Below are positions 15,605 to 25,668 of a DNA stretch of 64,000 nucleotides, piece by piece; positions within the stretch are counted from its first letter, which is position 1; each line of letters starts with the position of its first letter. The stretch is from positions 3,572,265 through 3,636,264 of the forward strand of contig NZ_KB913017.1 of assembly GCF_000383975.1 (NCBI RefSeq). Reading direction: 5' to 3'. This DNA comes from Natronorubrum tibetense GA33. Its GTDB lineage: Archaea; Halobacteriota; Halobacteria; Halobacteriales; Natrialbaceae. The notes beneath the pieces were generated by a model. The model saw nothing but the letters and a program-made list of their open reading frames with translations, was not told where the DNA came from and made no database searches. Position numbers and translations under genes: made by a program.

Positions 15605-17326
15605 ATGCAAGGACGCAGGCTCGCCACGACGGACGAGATCATCGCGATCGTTAGTCCGGACAGCGACGAAGCGCTCGAGTCGCTCACCGAGTGGACCGAG
15701 GATCGGGGGCTCGAGTTGGCGACCGTCGCCGTGGGGGACGACATCGGCGACGTCTACGACGAGAGTCGAGCGACGCTGGGCGTGACGCTCGGCGGCGACG
15801 GAACCTTTCTGGAGGGGGTCAAGACGTTCAGCCCGCGGAACATCCCACAGTTGGGCGTCAACACGGGGACGCTCGCGTTTCTGGCTCGCGTCGAGCCCGA
15901 AGATCTCGGGGACGCACTCGACGAGACGCTCCGCGGGCGGGCGTCGGTCGACAGCCGCCAGCAGGTTCACGTCGAGGCACCGGGCGTCGACGCGACCGGA
16001 ATCAACGACCTCATGGTTCAGCAGGTGCCCCCGGAGAACCCCATCGACCGAAAGGTGACGCGACTGGACGTCTATGCGGACGACGAGTACGTCGGCGAGT
16101 TCGAGGGGACGGGACTGGCCGTCTCGACGCCGACCGGTTCGACCGGTATCTCGCTGTCAGCCAACGGGCCGGTCCACTACCCCGTCAACAACCACACCCT
16201 CCAGATCGTCCCGCTGCACACGCACAAACTCGGCGTTCGGCCGATCGTCGTTTCCCCGGAGACCGAGCTCCGGATCGTCACGCAGGAGCAGGCGAGTCTG
16301 CTAGTCGACGGCGGCCGGGCCCACACCGTCCTCACCGAGGGCGATGAGATTACGGCCACCGGGGCCGATAAACTGGCCCACGTCGTCCGAACCAGTTACG
16401 ACGATCACTTCTTCACCGCGATCACGAAGAAACTCGGCTGGGACGTTCGGGACGCCGAAGTGCCGGCGGCGAAGCGTCGCGAGCCGCTGTCCGCCGCGTC
16501 GAAGAAGTCGATAACTGCCGACGAGGAGACGGATACCGTCGAGCGTGCGCTGACGGTCGCGACGGAGGCCGCGAAGGCGGCCGGAGAGCCGTTGCGCGAA
16601 CTCCACGGACAGGTGGAGTCCATCGACATCAAGACTGACAAGTCCGATATCGTTACCGAGGCTGATCATCAGGCTGATCGGATCATCACGACCGTTATTC
16701 GAAACGAGTTCCCCGACCACGCGGTCTTCTCGGAGGAGGGGGCCCGTCAGCGAGGCGCAGACAGCGACTACACCTGGGTGATCGACCCGCTCGACGGGAC
16801 CGGCAACTTCGCCCACGGCAACCCCAACTACTCGATCTCGGTCGCCCTCGTCGAGGACGGCAAGCCGGTGATGGGCGTCGTTTACGTCCCCGAAACCGAC
16901 GAGCTGTTCTCCGGTATCGCCGGGAAGGGCGTCTGGCGAGACGGCGACCCGATCGGGACGACCGACCGGGACCAACTCGACGAGAGCATGCTGATCTCCG
17001 GCTACGATCCCGACGGCACCTTCCTCTCGCACTTCTACCAGGAATCCCGCGGCGTCCGCCGCCTCGGCTCGGCCGCGCTCAATCTGTGTTACCTCGCCAG
17101 TGGCAGCGCGGACGCCGTCTGGGAGCACGACACCTACCCCTGGGACATCGCGGCTGGGCTCGTCATCGCCCGCGAAGCTGGCGCGACGGTCACCGATCAG
17201 GCGGGCGATCCCTACGAGTTCAATTTCGATACCGAGGACCGTGCGGCGCTGCTCGGCTCGAACGGCTCGCTTCATTCAGCACTGCTCGAGCACTTAGAGG
17301 AAAGTGTCACGACGCCGTCGCGGTAG
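15605..17326 (+). CDS. Bifunctional NAD kinase / inositol-monophosphatase-family (NADP phosphatase) fusion
   Basis: This 573-residue protein joins two enzymes. Residues 1-285 are an NAD kinase with the GGDGT motif at 63-67, the NTGTLAFLA segment and the TPTGSTGISLSANGP motif. Residues 310-570 are an IMPase-fold phosphatase with SEEGAR, the metal motif DPLDGTGNF starting at Asp394, and WDIAAG near the C-terminus. In Methanocaldococcus a similar fusion both makes NADP from NAD and removes the phosphate again, so NADP level control is the likely role. Both active sites look intact. It is a single gene with its own promoter. Confidence 0.93.
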   Translation: MQGRRLATTDEIIAIVSPDSDEALESLTEWTEDRGLELATVAVGDDIGDVYDESRATLGVTLGGDGTFLEGVKTFSPRNIPQLGVNTGTLAFLARVEPEDLGDALDETLRGRASVDSRQQVHVEAPGVDATGINDLMVQQVPPENPIDRKVTRLDVYADDEYVGEFEGTGLAVSTPTGSTGISLSANGPVHYPVNNHTLQIVPLHTHKLGVRPIVVSPETELRIVTQEQASLLVDGGRAHTVLTEGDEITATGADKLAHVVRTSYDDHFFTAITKKLGWDVRDAEVPAAKRREPLSAASKKSITADEETDTVERALTVATEAAKAAGEPLRELHGQVESIDIKTDKSDIVTEADHQADRIITTVIRNEFPDHAVFSEEGARQRGADSDYTWVIDPLDGTGNFAHGNPNYSISVALVEDGKPVMGVVYVPETDELFSGIAGKGVWRDGDPIGTTDRDQLDESMLISGYDPDGTFLSHFYQESRGVRRLGSAALNLCYLASGSADAVWEHDTYPWDIAAGLVIAREAGATVTDQAGDPYEFNFDTEDRAALLGSNGSLHSALLEHLEESVTTPSR

Positions 17327-17352
17327 CTCGCCCGGAAAACGGGCGGCGGTGA

Positions 17353-18558
17353 CTACTCGAGCGAGATCACGTTCGACTCGAGGTCGCGCGGATAGTAGGT
17401 CAGCCACTCGATGCCGTCGTCGGTGACGGCGATCGTGTCCGAGTGGCGGTAGCCGTACGTGTCGGTGTAGAGCCCCGGTTCGATCGTCCAGACGTGTCCG
17501 GGTTGCATCACGGTGTCCTCGGCGTCGTAGCTCGTGTACTCGCTCTCGCAGCGACTGCCCCAGCCACGGTCGATGTACGGCGGTTCGTGGCCATCGAGTC
17601 CGATGTTGTGCCCGACGTGGTGCTGAGCGAGGTCCGAGACCCCCTGCTCCTCGAAGTACTCCTGGACCGCTCGGTCGACGTCGGCGATCGGAACGCCCGG
17701 GCCGAGCGCCTCGATCGCGATCGTTTGTGCTTCGAGCATGAGTTCGAAGTAGTGAACCTGTTCGTCGCTCGGTTCGCCGAGGAACATCGTCCGCTCGAGT
17801 TCGGAGTAGTAACCGTCGACGGTCGCCGTCGCACCCGTGATCAGGACGTCGCCGGCCTCGAGCCGGCGATTCGCGGTGTGGCCGTGGGGGAGTCGCGTCT
17901 GCTCGCCCGTGATGTACCCTGCGTGAACCGGTCCGTTGCCGCGGGTACGCGGTACGTATCGATCGCCGAGCGTATCCAGCATCGCTCGCGACGCGTCCAT
18001 CGATGCCCGCTGGCTCACCGTCACCGGATGGGCGCCGGGTTCGGTGTACTCCGCGAGATAGCGGTGACCCAGGTTCGCCCACGTCGCGGACTCGCGGATC
18101 AGGTCGACCTCCGCGTCCGACTTCTCCCAGCGCAGTCGCGGGACCCACGACTGCGTGTCGACATTGACGTGGTCGGTGAGTGGCGGCCCCTCGTAGCCCA
18201 TCGTCCCGGGTGCGCCCTCGGCGTCCGCCGCGACGCGCTCCGCGTCGAGTCCGGAAAGCATCTCGACTGCCACCGCGATCGGTCGGCCGCCCGGATAGTC
18301 GCGGTAGTGGTGTACCGCGTCGATCCGCGGGTTCGGCTCGACGCGCTCGACCTCGAGTCGGGGCACGACGATCTCGGTTCGATCACGGGTTACGGCCAGG
18401 ACGACGGGGCGCTCCGTCTGGATGTGGTCGAAGCCAGTCAGGTACTCGATGCTCGTCGCGCCGAACCAGACGCCTGCGTCCGCGTCCGTGTCTGCTATCT
18501 CGTTGCGAATGCGCTCGAGTCGTTCGTCGTACTCCGAATCTGGGAGTGCTGTAGCCAT
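17353..18558 (-). CDS. M24-fold hydrolase, creatinase-like (metal ligands not conserved)
   Basis: This 401-residue protein has the two-domain creatinase/prolidase layout: an N-terminal domain to about residue 150 and the pita-bread fold after it. Of the five metal ligands of aminopeptidase P, only the His in HHVGHNIG (about 317) and Glu360 in IEPGLY remain. The first Asp is Ile in ITGA (240-243), the second is Glu253 in SELERT, and the last Glu is Ser373 in YRHSD. The LERT segment and the changed sites resemble creatinase, a metal-free member. It is therefore probably a C-N hydrolase or similar enzyme rather than a peptidase; the substrate is unknown. Confidence 0.85.
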   Translation of the reverse strand: MATALPDSEYDERLERIRNEIADTDADAGVWFGATSIEYLTGFDHIQTERPVVLAVTRDRTEIVVPRLEVERVEPNPRIDAVHHYRDYPGGRPIAVAVEMLSGLDAERVAADAEGAPGTMGYEGPPLTDHVNVDTQSWVPRLRWEKSDAEVDLIRESATWANLGHRYLAEYTEPGAHPVTVSQRASMDASRAMLDTLGDRYVPRTRGNGPVHAGYITGEQTRLPHGHTANRRLEAGDVLITGATATVDGYYSELERTMFLGEPSDEQVHYFELMLEAQTIAIEALGPGVPIADVDRAVQEYFEEQGVSDLAQHHVGHNIGLDGHEPPYIDRGWGSRCESEYTSYDAEDTVMQPGHVWTIEPGLYTDTYGYRHSDTIAVTDDGIEWLTYYPRDLESNVISLE

Positions 18559-18790
18559 AGGAATACCTTCATACGTTCCCTCAAAAGGATTCAGGTGGTC
18601 CGTGCCTCTCGCTCGAGGATCGATGGGGGGTAACGCGAGTTACGGCAGACGATTTGCCAGTAGTATCTATCCATATTTCGTCGAGTGAGTGAACCGTTCG
18701 ACTTCTCCGTTTCGAAAAAGTAGCGAAGAACCTCCTGATCAGCAGGACCTCTTCAACGGTATCTCAGGGGGAAATCCGATCCGACTTCTG

Positions 18791-20338
18791 CTATTCGTCC
18801 TCGAGGGCCTGCCACGACAGCCGCGGATTCCGCGCGGCGCTGGTCTGGTCGATCCGGCGAGCCGTGGTGCGGCCGGGAGCCGCTTCGAGCGTCTCGTCGT
18901 CTTCCGCCGCGACGGCGTTGAATGCGGCGGCGAGCCGATCGAGCGTTCCCTCGCTCTCGACCTCCGTGGGTTCGGTCATCAGCGCCTCGGAGACGATCTC
19001 GGGCCACTTGGTCGTCGGCGGGTGGACGCCGTAGTCGAGCATTCGCTTGGCGACATCCGCGGCGTCCTGGTCGCCCGCGCTGGCGACAAACTCGTGGTGG
19101 AACGGCTCGTAGGGGATGTCGTACTCGAGTTGACTCGCAAGGTAGTTCGCGTTGAGCACCGCCTTGGCGCTGGCGTCCGAGAGGCCCGCATCACCCAGCC
19201 GAGCGATGTAGGCGAACGTCTTGACGAGAACGAGCCAGTTGCCCTGGTAGCCGTGTACGTGGCCGATCGTGTGTTCCGGGTCGAACAGTTCGTAGGTCGA
19301 CTCCCCGCTCTTGCTCTCGCCGCCTTCCCGTACTCGAGGTGCCGGGAGGAACGGAGCGAGTTCGTCGACGACACCGACCGGTCCCGCGCCCGGCCCGCCG
19401 CCGCCGTGGGGTGTCGCGAACGTCTTGTGGACGTTGTAGTGCATCACGTCGAAGCCCATATCACCCGGCCGCGCACGGCCGAGTAGGGCGTTCAAGTTCG
19501 CTCCGTCGTAGTAGAGCAGGCCGCCCACGTCGTGGACCATCTCGGAAATCTGTTCAATATCGCGCTCGAACAGCCCGAGCGTGTTCGGATTCGTCAGCAT
19601 GAGCGCGGCCGTCTGCTCCGAGAGCGCGGCCTCGAGCGCCTCGAGGTCGACCCGGCCCGTGTCGTCGCTCGGGAGCGAAACGACGTCGTAGCCGCCCAAC
19701 GCAGCGGTCGCGAAGTTCGTTCCGTGGGCGCTTTCGGGAACGATGACCTCGTTGCGGTGGTCCTCACCGTTGTGCTCGTGGTAGGCCGCGGCGACGCGGA
19801 TGCCGACGAACTCGCCGGCCGCGCCGGCTGGCGGCTGGAGCGTCACCGCGTCCATCCCGCCGATTCGACCGAGGTAGTCCTGGAGCCGATACAGTAGCTC
19901 GAGAGTGCCCTGCAGTGAGCGTTCCGAGCGATCGGGGTGGACGGCCGCTTTCGGCAGCGCCGCGACGTCCTCGGTGAACTTCGGGTTGTACTTCATCGTA
20001 CACGATCCCAGCGGATAGGGCCCGCTGTCGATCCCGTAGATCATCTGCGAGAGTCGCGTGTAGTGGCGAGCCAGTTCGGGTTCGGAGAGTTCGGGTAACT
20101 CGAGGGAGTCTCGCGTGAGGTGGTCAGGGAGGGGCGAGTCGTCGCCGACGCCGCCATTGCCGCCGTCCGTCCCGTCACCCTCAGCGCCGATCTCGACGCG
20201 CGTCAGGTCCTTCTCCGAGAGCAGCGGCTCGTACTGACCGTCCTCGACGTACCGAGCCTGATCGTAGCGGACCTGCTCGGCTCGAGGGTCGACATCGGTG
20301 CCGTTGCTCCCGTCAGTCTCATCGGAACGCTCGCTCAT
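18791..20338 (-). CDS. gcvPB: Glycine dehydrogenase (decarboxylating) subunit 2, P-protein C-terminal half
   Basis: This 515-residue protein is the PLP-bearing subunit of the two-subunit archaeal P-protein, which decarboxylates glycine in the glycine cleavage system. The PLP lysine is Lys305 in [16 protein letters not shown], and the DGANLNAL segment just before it contacts the cofactor. An acidic, Gly/Asp-rich insert near residues 50-68 is a halophilic feature. Its ATG overlaps the stop of gcvPA by four bases (ATGA), so the two subunits are coupled. The long open frame upstream of this ATG is antisense-free but overlaps gcvPA and is rejected. Confidence 0.96.
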   Translation of the reverse strand: MSERSDETDGSNGTDVDPRAEQVRYDQARYVEDGQYEPLLSEKDLTRVEIGAEGDGTDGGNGGVGDDSPLPDHLTRDSLELPELSEPELARHYTRLSQMIYGIDSGPYPLGSCTMKYNPKFTEDVAALPKAAVHPDRSERSLQGTLELLYRLQDYLGRIGGMDAVTLQPPAGAAGEFVGIRVAAAYHEHNGEDHRNEVIVPESAHGTNFATAALGGYDVVSLPSDDTGRVDLEALEAALSEQTAALMLTNPNTLGLFERDIEQISEMVHDVGGLLYYDGANLNALLGRARPGDMGFDVMHYNVHKTFATPHGGGGPGAGPVGVVDELAPFLPAPRVREGGESKSGESTYELFDPEHTIGHVHGYQGNWLVLVKTFAYIARLGDAGLSDASAKAVLNANYLASQLEYDIPYEPFHHEFVASAGDQDAADVAKRMLDYGVHPPTTKWPEIVSEALMTEPTEVESEGTLDRLAAAFNAVAAEDDETLEAAPGRTTARRIDQTSAARNPRLSWQALEDE

Positions 20339-21672
20339 CGCGACACCTCCTCGAACGCCGCGACGAACCGATCGATCCGCTCGTCGGGGACGCCCGCGAC
20401 ACAGACCTGAATCAGGTGTTCGCCGATCACGTGGACCGCGAAGCCGCGTTGCTCGAGGTCTTCGGCGATCGCGGCCGCTGGCTGGTCGACGCGGGCGACG
20501 AACTCGCGGATGTGGTGTCGGTCGTGGATCGGCGCTTTGACGCCGACGAGGTCGTCGAGTCGCGTCGCAAGATCCGAAGCACGGGTGACGCCGCGTTCGG
20601 CGAGGTCGACCATGCCGTTCGGCCCCAGGGAGGCGGCGTGCATCGCGGTTCGAAGCGCGACCCACGCCTGATTCGTACAGATGTTGCTCGTGGCTCGCTC
20701 TCGGCGGATGTGCTGTTCGCGAGTCTGTAGCGTGAGGGTGTACGCCCGGCGATCGGTCGCGTCTTCACTTGCGCCGACCAGCCGGCCGGGTACCTGTCGG
20801 AGGTAGTCCTCGCTCGTCGCGAACAGCCCGAGTCCCATTCCGTAGCTCGTGGGCAGGCCGAGGACGCTGGCGTCGCCGACGACGACGTCGGCGCCGACGT
20901 CCGCCGGCCGTTGGAGTACGGAGAGCGCGACCGGATCCGAGCCGAGGACGAACAGCGCGTCGTGGTCCGCGGCGAGGTCGCCGATCGCCGTCAGACTCTC
21001 TTCGATCGTTCCCCGAACCGTCGGGTTCTCCGCGTAGACCATGAGGCTCTCCTCGTCGACCCGTTCCTCGAGGGCGGCGAGGTCGACGTTTCCGTCGTCG
21101 GTCGGATACTCCTCGACGACGAGGTCTGTCCCGGCAACGTAGTTCTCGAGCGTCGACCGTCGACCCTCCCGAAGGAGGTCGGGAACGAGCACGCGATGGC
21201 CGCTCGTGTCCCGGACGCGTTCGGCCAGCGTGGCAGCCTCGCCGAGCGCCGTCGCGGCGTCGTACATCGAGCAGTTGGCGATCTCGAGGCCCGTCAGTTC
21301 GACCAGCAGCGACTGGTACTCGAACAGCACCTGCAGGAACCCCTGAGACACTTCGGGCTGGTACTGCGTGTAGGAGGTGAGAAACTCCGAGCGGTCGGCG
21401 AGGTGGTCGACCAGTGACGGCACGTAGTAGCCGTAATGGCCCCGACCCAGCAGCTCCGTCAGGTCGGTGTTTCGGCCCAAAATCGACCGAACCAGCCGTC
21501 TCGTCTCGCGTTCAGAACGCGCGTCGATACCGAACGTCCCATCGAACTGGACGGGCGCCGGGATGTCGAAGAGGTCGGCTTCGGTCTCAGCGCCGACGGC
21601 CTCGAGCATCCGCGAGCGTTCCGCGTCCGTGTGGGGAGCGTACGGACTCCCCGTGGCGTGTGATCCGTGCAT
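20335..21672 (-). CDS. gcvPA: Glycine dehydrogenase (decarboxylating) subunit 1, P-protein N-terminal half
   Basis: This 445-residue protein is the non-PLP subunit of the two-subunit P-protein. It starts [15 protein letters not shown], a typical archaeal GcvPA start, and contains the conserved [15 protein letters not shown] segment, the [17 protein letters not shown] helix and the [15 protein letters not shown] segment. It pairs with GcvPB to form the active alpha2beta2 enzyme. No gcvT, gcvH or lpdA gene flanks the pair; in many haloarchaea gcvT and gcvH lie directly upstream, but here an AI-2E family gene follows after 180 bases. The start was chosen by homology; the open frame continues 43 codons upstream. 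Confidence 0.96.
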   Translation of the reverse strand: MHGSHATGSPYAPHTDAERSRMLEAVGAETEADLFDIPAPVQFDGTFGIDARSERETRRLVRSILGRNTDLTELLGRGHYGYYVPSLVDHLADRSEFLTSYTQYQPEVSQGFLQVLFEYQSLLVELTGLEIANCSMYDAATALGEAATLAERVRDTSGHRVLVPDLLREGRRSTLENYVAGTDLVVEEYPTDDGNVDLAALEERVDEESLMVYAENPTVRGTIEESLTAIGDLAADHDALFVLGSDPVALSVLQRPADVGADVVVGDASVLGLPTSYGMGLGLFATSEDYLRQVPGRLVGASEDATDRRAYTLTLQTREQHIRRERATSNICTNQAWVALRTAMHAASLGPNGMVDLAERGVTRASDLATRLDDLVGVKAPIHDRHHIREFVARVDQPAAAIAEDLEQRGFAVHVIGEHLIQVCVAGVPDERIDRFVAAFEEVSR

Positions 21673-21853
21673 AGTTAGTAGCGGTCCCGGTCGAACGTCG
21701 CGGCCCGTTCCCGGCGTGGCCCGCCCCGTGCGATTCGAGACATGATACCAGCCAGTAGCGGTCACGGGGTAATGAACGCACCTCTTCGATTCCGAGAACA
21801 TGTCGTTGAAACTGATTTATCACGCCAACCGAATACGGATCAGCGACGAACCG

Positions 21854-23122
21854 CTACCCGCCCGAGTCGGTCGCGCTATCGGCTCCGCCGTTCGGTCCGT
21901 CAGCAGTTTCATCGGTCGGTTCGTCAGCGGTCCGGTCGGTCGATTCGTCGCCGGTGTCGACTGGCGTCTTCCGAGCACCGTCGCCCTCCTCGTCCGAATC
22001 GTCGTCTGCGCCGGTCCGAATACCGGATTCTTCCTCCGTGTCGACGGCAGGATCCTCGGTCTCCTCGGTCTCCTCGAGGCCCGGTTCCGCGCCCGCCGCC
22101 GCCGCTCGCTCTCGAGCGAATGCGTCGAGCGTGACCTTCGCGCCGCCGAGGACGACGGGGCCGACGAAGAGGCCGACCGCGCCGAAGACGACGATACCGC
22201 CGAAGATACCGACGACGATGATGGCGGAGTTGAGCGCGCTCGTCCGGCCGATGAGCGCCGGGCGGAGGTAGGTGTCGGAGGCGCTGACGATCGAGCCGTA
22301 GACGACGAGCGCGACCGCACCGACGGGATCGCCTGCGACGAGCAGATAGAGCGAGACCGGAACCCAGACGCCGAACGCCCCGATCAGCGGGAGGAGCGCG
22401 AGGACGAACGTCGCGACCGTGAGCAAGACGACGGCGGGCACGCCGAGAATGGCTAGTCCGATACCCAGTGCGACCGCTTGAATCGCCGCGACGATGACGT
22501 TGCCGACAACCGAGGCCCACATGAGCTGGTCTAGATCGGCGAGGAGTTCCCGCTGAATGTCGTCGTCGATCGGGAGGACGTGACGGGTCCAGACGATGAG
22601 CCGATCGCCGTCTCGCAACAGCGCAAAGAGGACGAACACCGTGACGGTGAGCCCGATGAGCAGCCCCGGCAGTCCGCTAACGAGTTCGATTCCGCTCGTC
22701 GCGAGTCCCTGTGCCGCCGTTCCGATCGGCTCCTGATACGTCTCGAACAGTTCGACGAGATCGTCCGGCTGACCGACCACCTCGAGTCGCCGCTCCACAT
22801 CGGCCATTCCGAGCGTCCCATCCTGGACGGCTGTGAGCAGTTCGATGGCCTCCCGAAGTGCGACCGCGAGAACGTACAGCATCGGCAGCAGGATCGCGAG
22901 GATGGCGACGACGACGAGCGTGAGCGCCGCGGTCATCGAGCTGACGGTGCGCTCGAGGCGGCGCTGGGCCGGCATGAGGATATACGCGAGCACGACGCCG
23001 AGTAGGACGTACTGCAGATACGGCAAGAGAATTAGGGTCGCGAGGATGGCACTCACGAGCGCGAGTAGGGCCAATCCGGTCCGTTCGGAGAGCCACTCCG
23101 GTCGGCTGGATCGATCGGGCAT
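21854..23122 (-). CDS. AI-2E (PerM) family transporter
   Basis: This 422-residue membrane protein has the AI-2E/PerM fold: two N-terminal membrane helices (about residues 14-55), a third after 60, a soluble segment with ELLTAVQDG, and a group of hydrophobic segments from 155 to 345 including the conserved PLIGAFGVWVPVSLYLL and the VGPVVLGGA end. An acidic, Asp/Glu/Thr-rich tail of about 75 residues follows and is probably disordered in the cytoplasm. Family members include the Na+/H+ antiporter UPF0118 group and possible autoinducer exporters; no substrate can be assigned. ATG at MPDRSS was chosen six codons inside a longer frame. Confidence 0.9.
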   Translation of the reverse strand: MPDRSSRPEWLSERTGLALLALVSAILATLILLPYLQYVLLGVVLAYILMPAQRRLERTVSSMTAALTLVVVAILAILLPMLYVLAVALREAIELLTAVQDGTLGMADVERRLEVVGQPDDLVELFETYQEPIGTAAQGLATSGIELVSGLPGLLIGLTVTVFVLFALLRDGDRLIVWTRHVLPIDDDIQRELLADLDQLMWASVVGNVIVAAIQAVALGIGLAILGVPAVVLLTVATFVLALLPLIGAFGVWVPVSLYLLVAGDPVGAVALVVYGSIVSASDTYLRPALIGRTSALNSAIIVVGIFGGIVVFGAVGLFVGPVVLGGAKVTLDAFARERAAAAGAEPGLEETEETEDPAVDTEEESGIRTGADDDSDEEGDGARKTPVDTGDESTDRTADEPTDETADGPNGGADSATDSGG

Positions 23123-23184
23123 AGCCTCTCCTACGTCCACCTAACGGATTATTGCACTGGAAGGTTCTCGCTCTCCGTAGCCGA

Positions 23185-25650
23185 CTACGCCTCGTCGTCG
23201 AGCAGCGACCGAGAGGAGTTCGTCACGACCAGCAGGCTGCTGATTCCCATCGCGACCGCGGCGAACAGCGGGTTGAGCAGTCCCGTTACGGCGAGCGGGA
23301 TCGCGATGCCGTTGTAACAGAACGCCCATCCGATGTTCCCCTTCACGCGCCGATCGGTCGCTCGAGCGAGGTCGAAGACGGTGTCGACGGACGATAGATC
23401 GTCGTCGACGAGGGCGACGTCCGCCGCGTCGGCCGCCATCGCGGTACCCCCGCCGAGCGCGATGCCGAGGTCGGCGGCCGCGAGTGCTGGCGCGTCGTTG
23501 GTTCCGTCGCCGATCATGACGGTCTGGCCCCTCTGTTTGAGCCGTTCGACGGTCTCGGCTTTCCCCTCCGGCGGGACGCCCGCGAATACGCGGTCGACCG
23601 CGTCGTGCTCGCGGAACCGAGTCGCTGCACGTGCGTCGTCGCCGGTGAGGACGACGACCTCGGCCCCGTTCTCGGAGATCGCCGTCAGCGTCTCGGTCCA
23701 TCCCTCCCGCAGGTCGTCGCCGACGACGACGACGCCTTCCGCGGAACCTTCGCGGCCGACGGCGACCGGAACGCGCCCGGTTTCGCGGCTCTCGGCGATT
23801 TGGTGCTCGATCGTGTCCGGAACCGTCCAGCCCCGATCGCGGAACAGGTCCGGGTGGCCGACGACGATCTCGTCACCGTCGACGACGCCGGAGACGCCGT
23901 TTCGATGGCTCTCGAAGGACTCGACGCGTTCGGTAGCGTCGTCGTCGCTATCGGCCCCACTGGGCTCGGAGTCGGTCGACGCGATCGCGTCTCCTTCGAC
24001 GGCACCGCCGTCAGCGACCGGTTCCTCGGCGGCGATCGCCTCACCGATCGGGTGGGCCGACTGGCGCTCGAGCGTCGCCGCCCGCTCGAGGAGGTCGGCG
24101 TCGCAGTCGGCGTCGACGACCGTCATGTCGCCGGTGGTCAGCGTCCCGGTCTTATCGAAGACGACGGTGTCGGCGTCGCGCAGCCGTTCGAAGACGCTGT
24201 CGTCGAAGACAACGATCGATCGCTCGAGCGCGTCACGGATACCCGCGGCGACGGCCAGCGGCGTCGCCAGCCCGAGCGCACAGGGACAGGAGACGATCAG
24301 GACGGTGAGTCCAATGAGGAGGGCGGCGGCGAGCCCGGACCCCAGGAGGAGGTAGACGATCGTGACGACCGTCGCAAGGACGAGTACGAGCGGGACGAAG
24401 ATCGTCGCCAGCTTGTCCGCGAGCTTCTGGATACCGTGGGTCCCGCTCTGGAGGTCCCAGACGAGTTCGCTGATGCGATCCACGGTGCTCGTGGCGTCCT
24501 CGCCGACGCGGATCGTAAGGGTGCCGTCCGAGACCGTCGAGCCGCCGATAACTGCGTTGCCGCCGACTTTGGTGACGGGCAGGGACTCACCGGTGACGAC
24601 CGCCTCGTCGACCGCGGCCTCACCGTCGACGACCGTGCCGTCGATCGGAATCCGTTCGCCCGCGCGGACGACAACGCGCTCGTCCGGTTCGAGGTCGTCG
24701 ACCGCGACGTCCTCCGTCTCGCCGCTCTCGAGGAGTCGTCTGGCTTCGTCCACCTGCACGGCCGTCAGGTCCGAGAGGCGCTCGGTCGCCTTCCGCTTGA
24801 TTTCGGACTCGTAGTAGCCGCCGACGGAGACGATGACGATGATCGCGACCGTCACGTCGTAGTAGATGTGCGGGCCGCCGACGGCGATCGAGAGCGTGCT
24901 GTAGAGGTAGGCGCTGACGGCCGCGATTGCGACGAGCAGGTCCATGTTCGGCGAGCGCGTCTTCACGGCGACGTAGGCCCCCTGCAGGATCGGTTTGCCG
25001 GTCACGCCGAGGACGATCGTCGTGAGCGCGGCGATCATGAGGTAAAACGGCGTCGCGAGGTCGCTGGCCAGCGCCTGCGTGAAGAACTCCGTCGTTCGTT
25101 CGTCGTAGAACAGCCCGCCGAAGTAGGTGGGATAGATGATGAGCAGGTACTGCAGCATCACCGACATCCCCATGAGCACGCCGACTGCGATCCGTCCCAT
25201 CGCCCAGTTGTCGGCCCGGCGACGGCTAATCGCGTCCTCGCGGTCGTACGCGCTGTAACCGAGCTGGCTAATTTCGGCTTTCAGCTCCTCGACGGAGGCG
25301 GCCGCGGGGTCGTGGTCGATCCGCACCGTGTCGGTAACGTAACTGGAACTGACCGAACTCACGCCGTCGGCCTCGCCCGCGACCGACTCGATGAACGCCT
25401 CACAGGTCGCACAGTACATGCCGTCGACCTCGAGGAACGTCGTCTCGTGACCGTCGGGAACGACTCGCGTCTCCTCCTCGTCGGATTCGTTTCGTGCGTC
25501 GCGGACGTCGTCGGCATCGACCGCCTCGATGTCGCCGAGCGCGTCGTACACCTCGCGACAGCCCGCACAGCAGAACGCGTTACCGTCGGCCGTCACGCCG
25601 CTGTCTTCGACGGGCAGTTCACACAGCGTACAGGCGTTTCGACTCGACAT
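23185..25650 (-). CDS. Copper-type P1B ATPase with N-terminal Cys-rich domain (CcoI/FixI-like)
   Basis: This 821-residue heavy-metal pump has an N-terminal Cys cluster (Cys7, 10, 27, 28, 31) of the PF12156 type, then an HMA domain with the copper motif CATC at 80-83. The transmembrane metal site is CPC at 455-457, and the phosphorylation motif DKTGT lies near 497. A Ser/Asp-rich linker interrupts the nucleotide-binding domain near 530-570. The N-terminal Cys cluster plus HMA is characteristic of CcoI/FixI pumps, which supply copper to cytochrome oxidase assembly, rather than detoxifying CopA. The SafE-like gene immediately upstream supports this. Confidence 0.92.
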   Translation of the reverse strand: MSSRNACTLCELPVEDSGVTADGNAFCCAGCREVYDALGDIEAVDADDVRDARNESDEEETRVVPDGHETTFLEVDGMYCATCEAFIESVAGEADGVSSVSSSYVTDTVRIDHDPAAASVEELKAEISQLGYSAYDREDAISRRRADNWAMGRIAVGVLMGMSVMLQYLLIIYPTYFGGLFYDERTTEFFTQALASDLATPFYLMIAALTTIVLGVTGKPILQGAYVAVKTRSPNMDLLVAIAAVSAYLYSTLSIAVGGPHIYYDVTVAIIVIVSVGGYYESEIKRKATERLSDLTAVQVDEARRLLESGETEDVAVDDLEPDERVVVRAGERIPIDGTVVDGEAAVDEAVVTGESLPVTKVGGNAVIGGSTVSDGTLTIRVGEDATSTVDRISELVWDLQSGTHGIQKLADKLATIFVPLVLVLATVVTIVYLLLGSGLAAALLIGLTVLIVSCPCALGLATPLAVAAGIRDALERSIVVFDDSVFERLRDADTVVFDKTGTLTTGDMTVVDADCDADLLERAATLERQSAHPIGEAIAAEEPVADGGAVEGDAIASTDSEPSGADSDDDATERVESFESHRNGVSGVVDGDEIVVGHPDLFRDRGWTVPDTIEHQIAESRETGRVPVAVGREGSAEGVVVVGDDLREGWTETLTAISENGAEVVVLTGDDARAATRFREHDAVDRVFAGVPPEGKAETVERLKQRGQTVMIGDGTNDAPALAAADLGIALGGGTAMAADAADVALVDDDLSSVDTVFDLARATDRRVKGNIGWAFCYNGIAIPLAVTGLLNPLFAAVAMGISSLLVVTNSSRSLLDDEA

Positions 25651-25668
25651 TGGTGATCGTGGTGGTAG

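Noticed and set aside
21673-21853. Glycine riboswitch upstream of gcvPA
   Set aside because: No tandem aptamer-like conserved sequence could be seen in the 181-base leader, and such riboswitches are not known from haloarchaea.
23605-25656. Plus-strand frame (683 codons) antisense to the copper ATPase
   Set aside because: The composition is the complement of the ATPase codons; the real gene has every expected motif.
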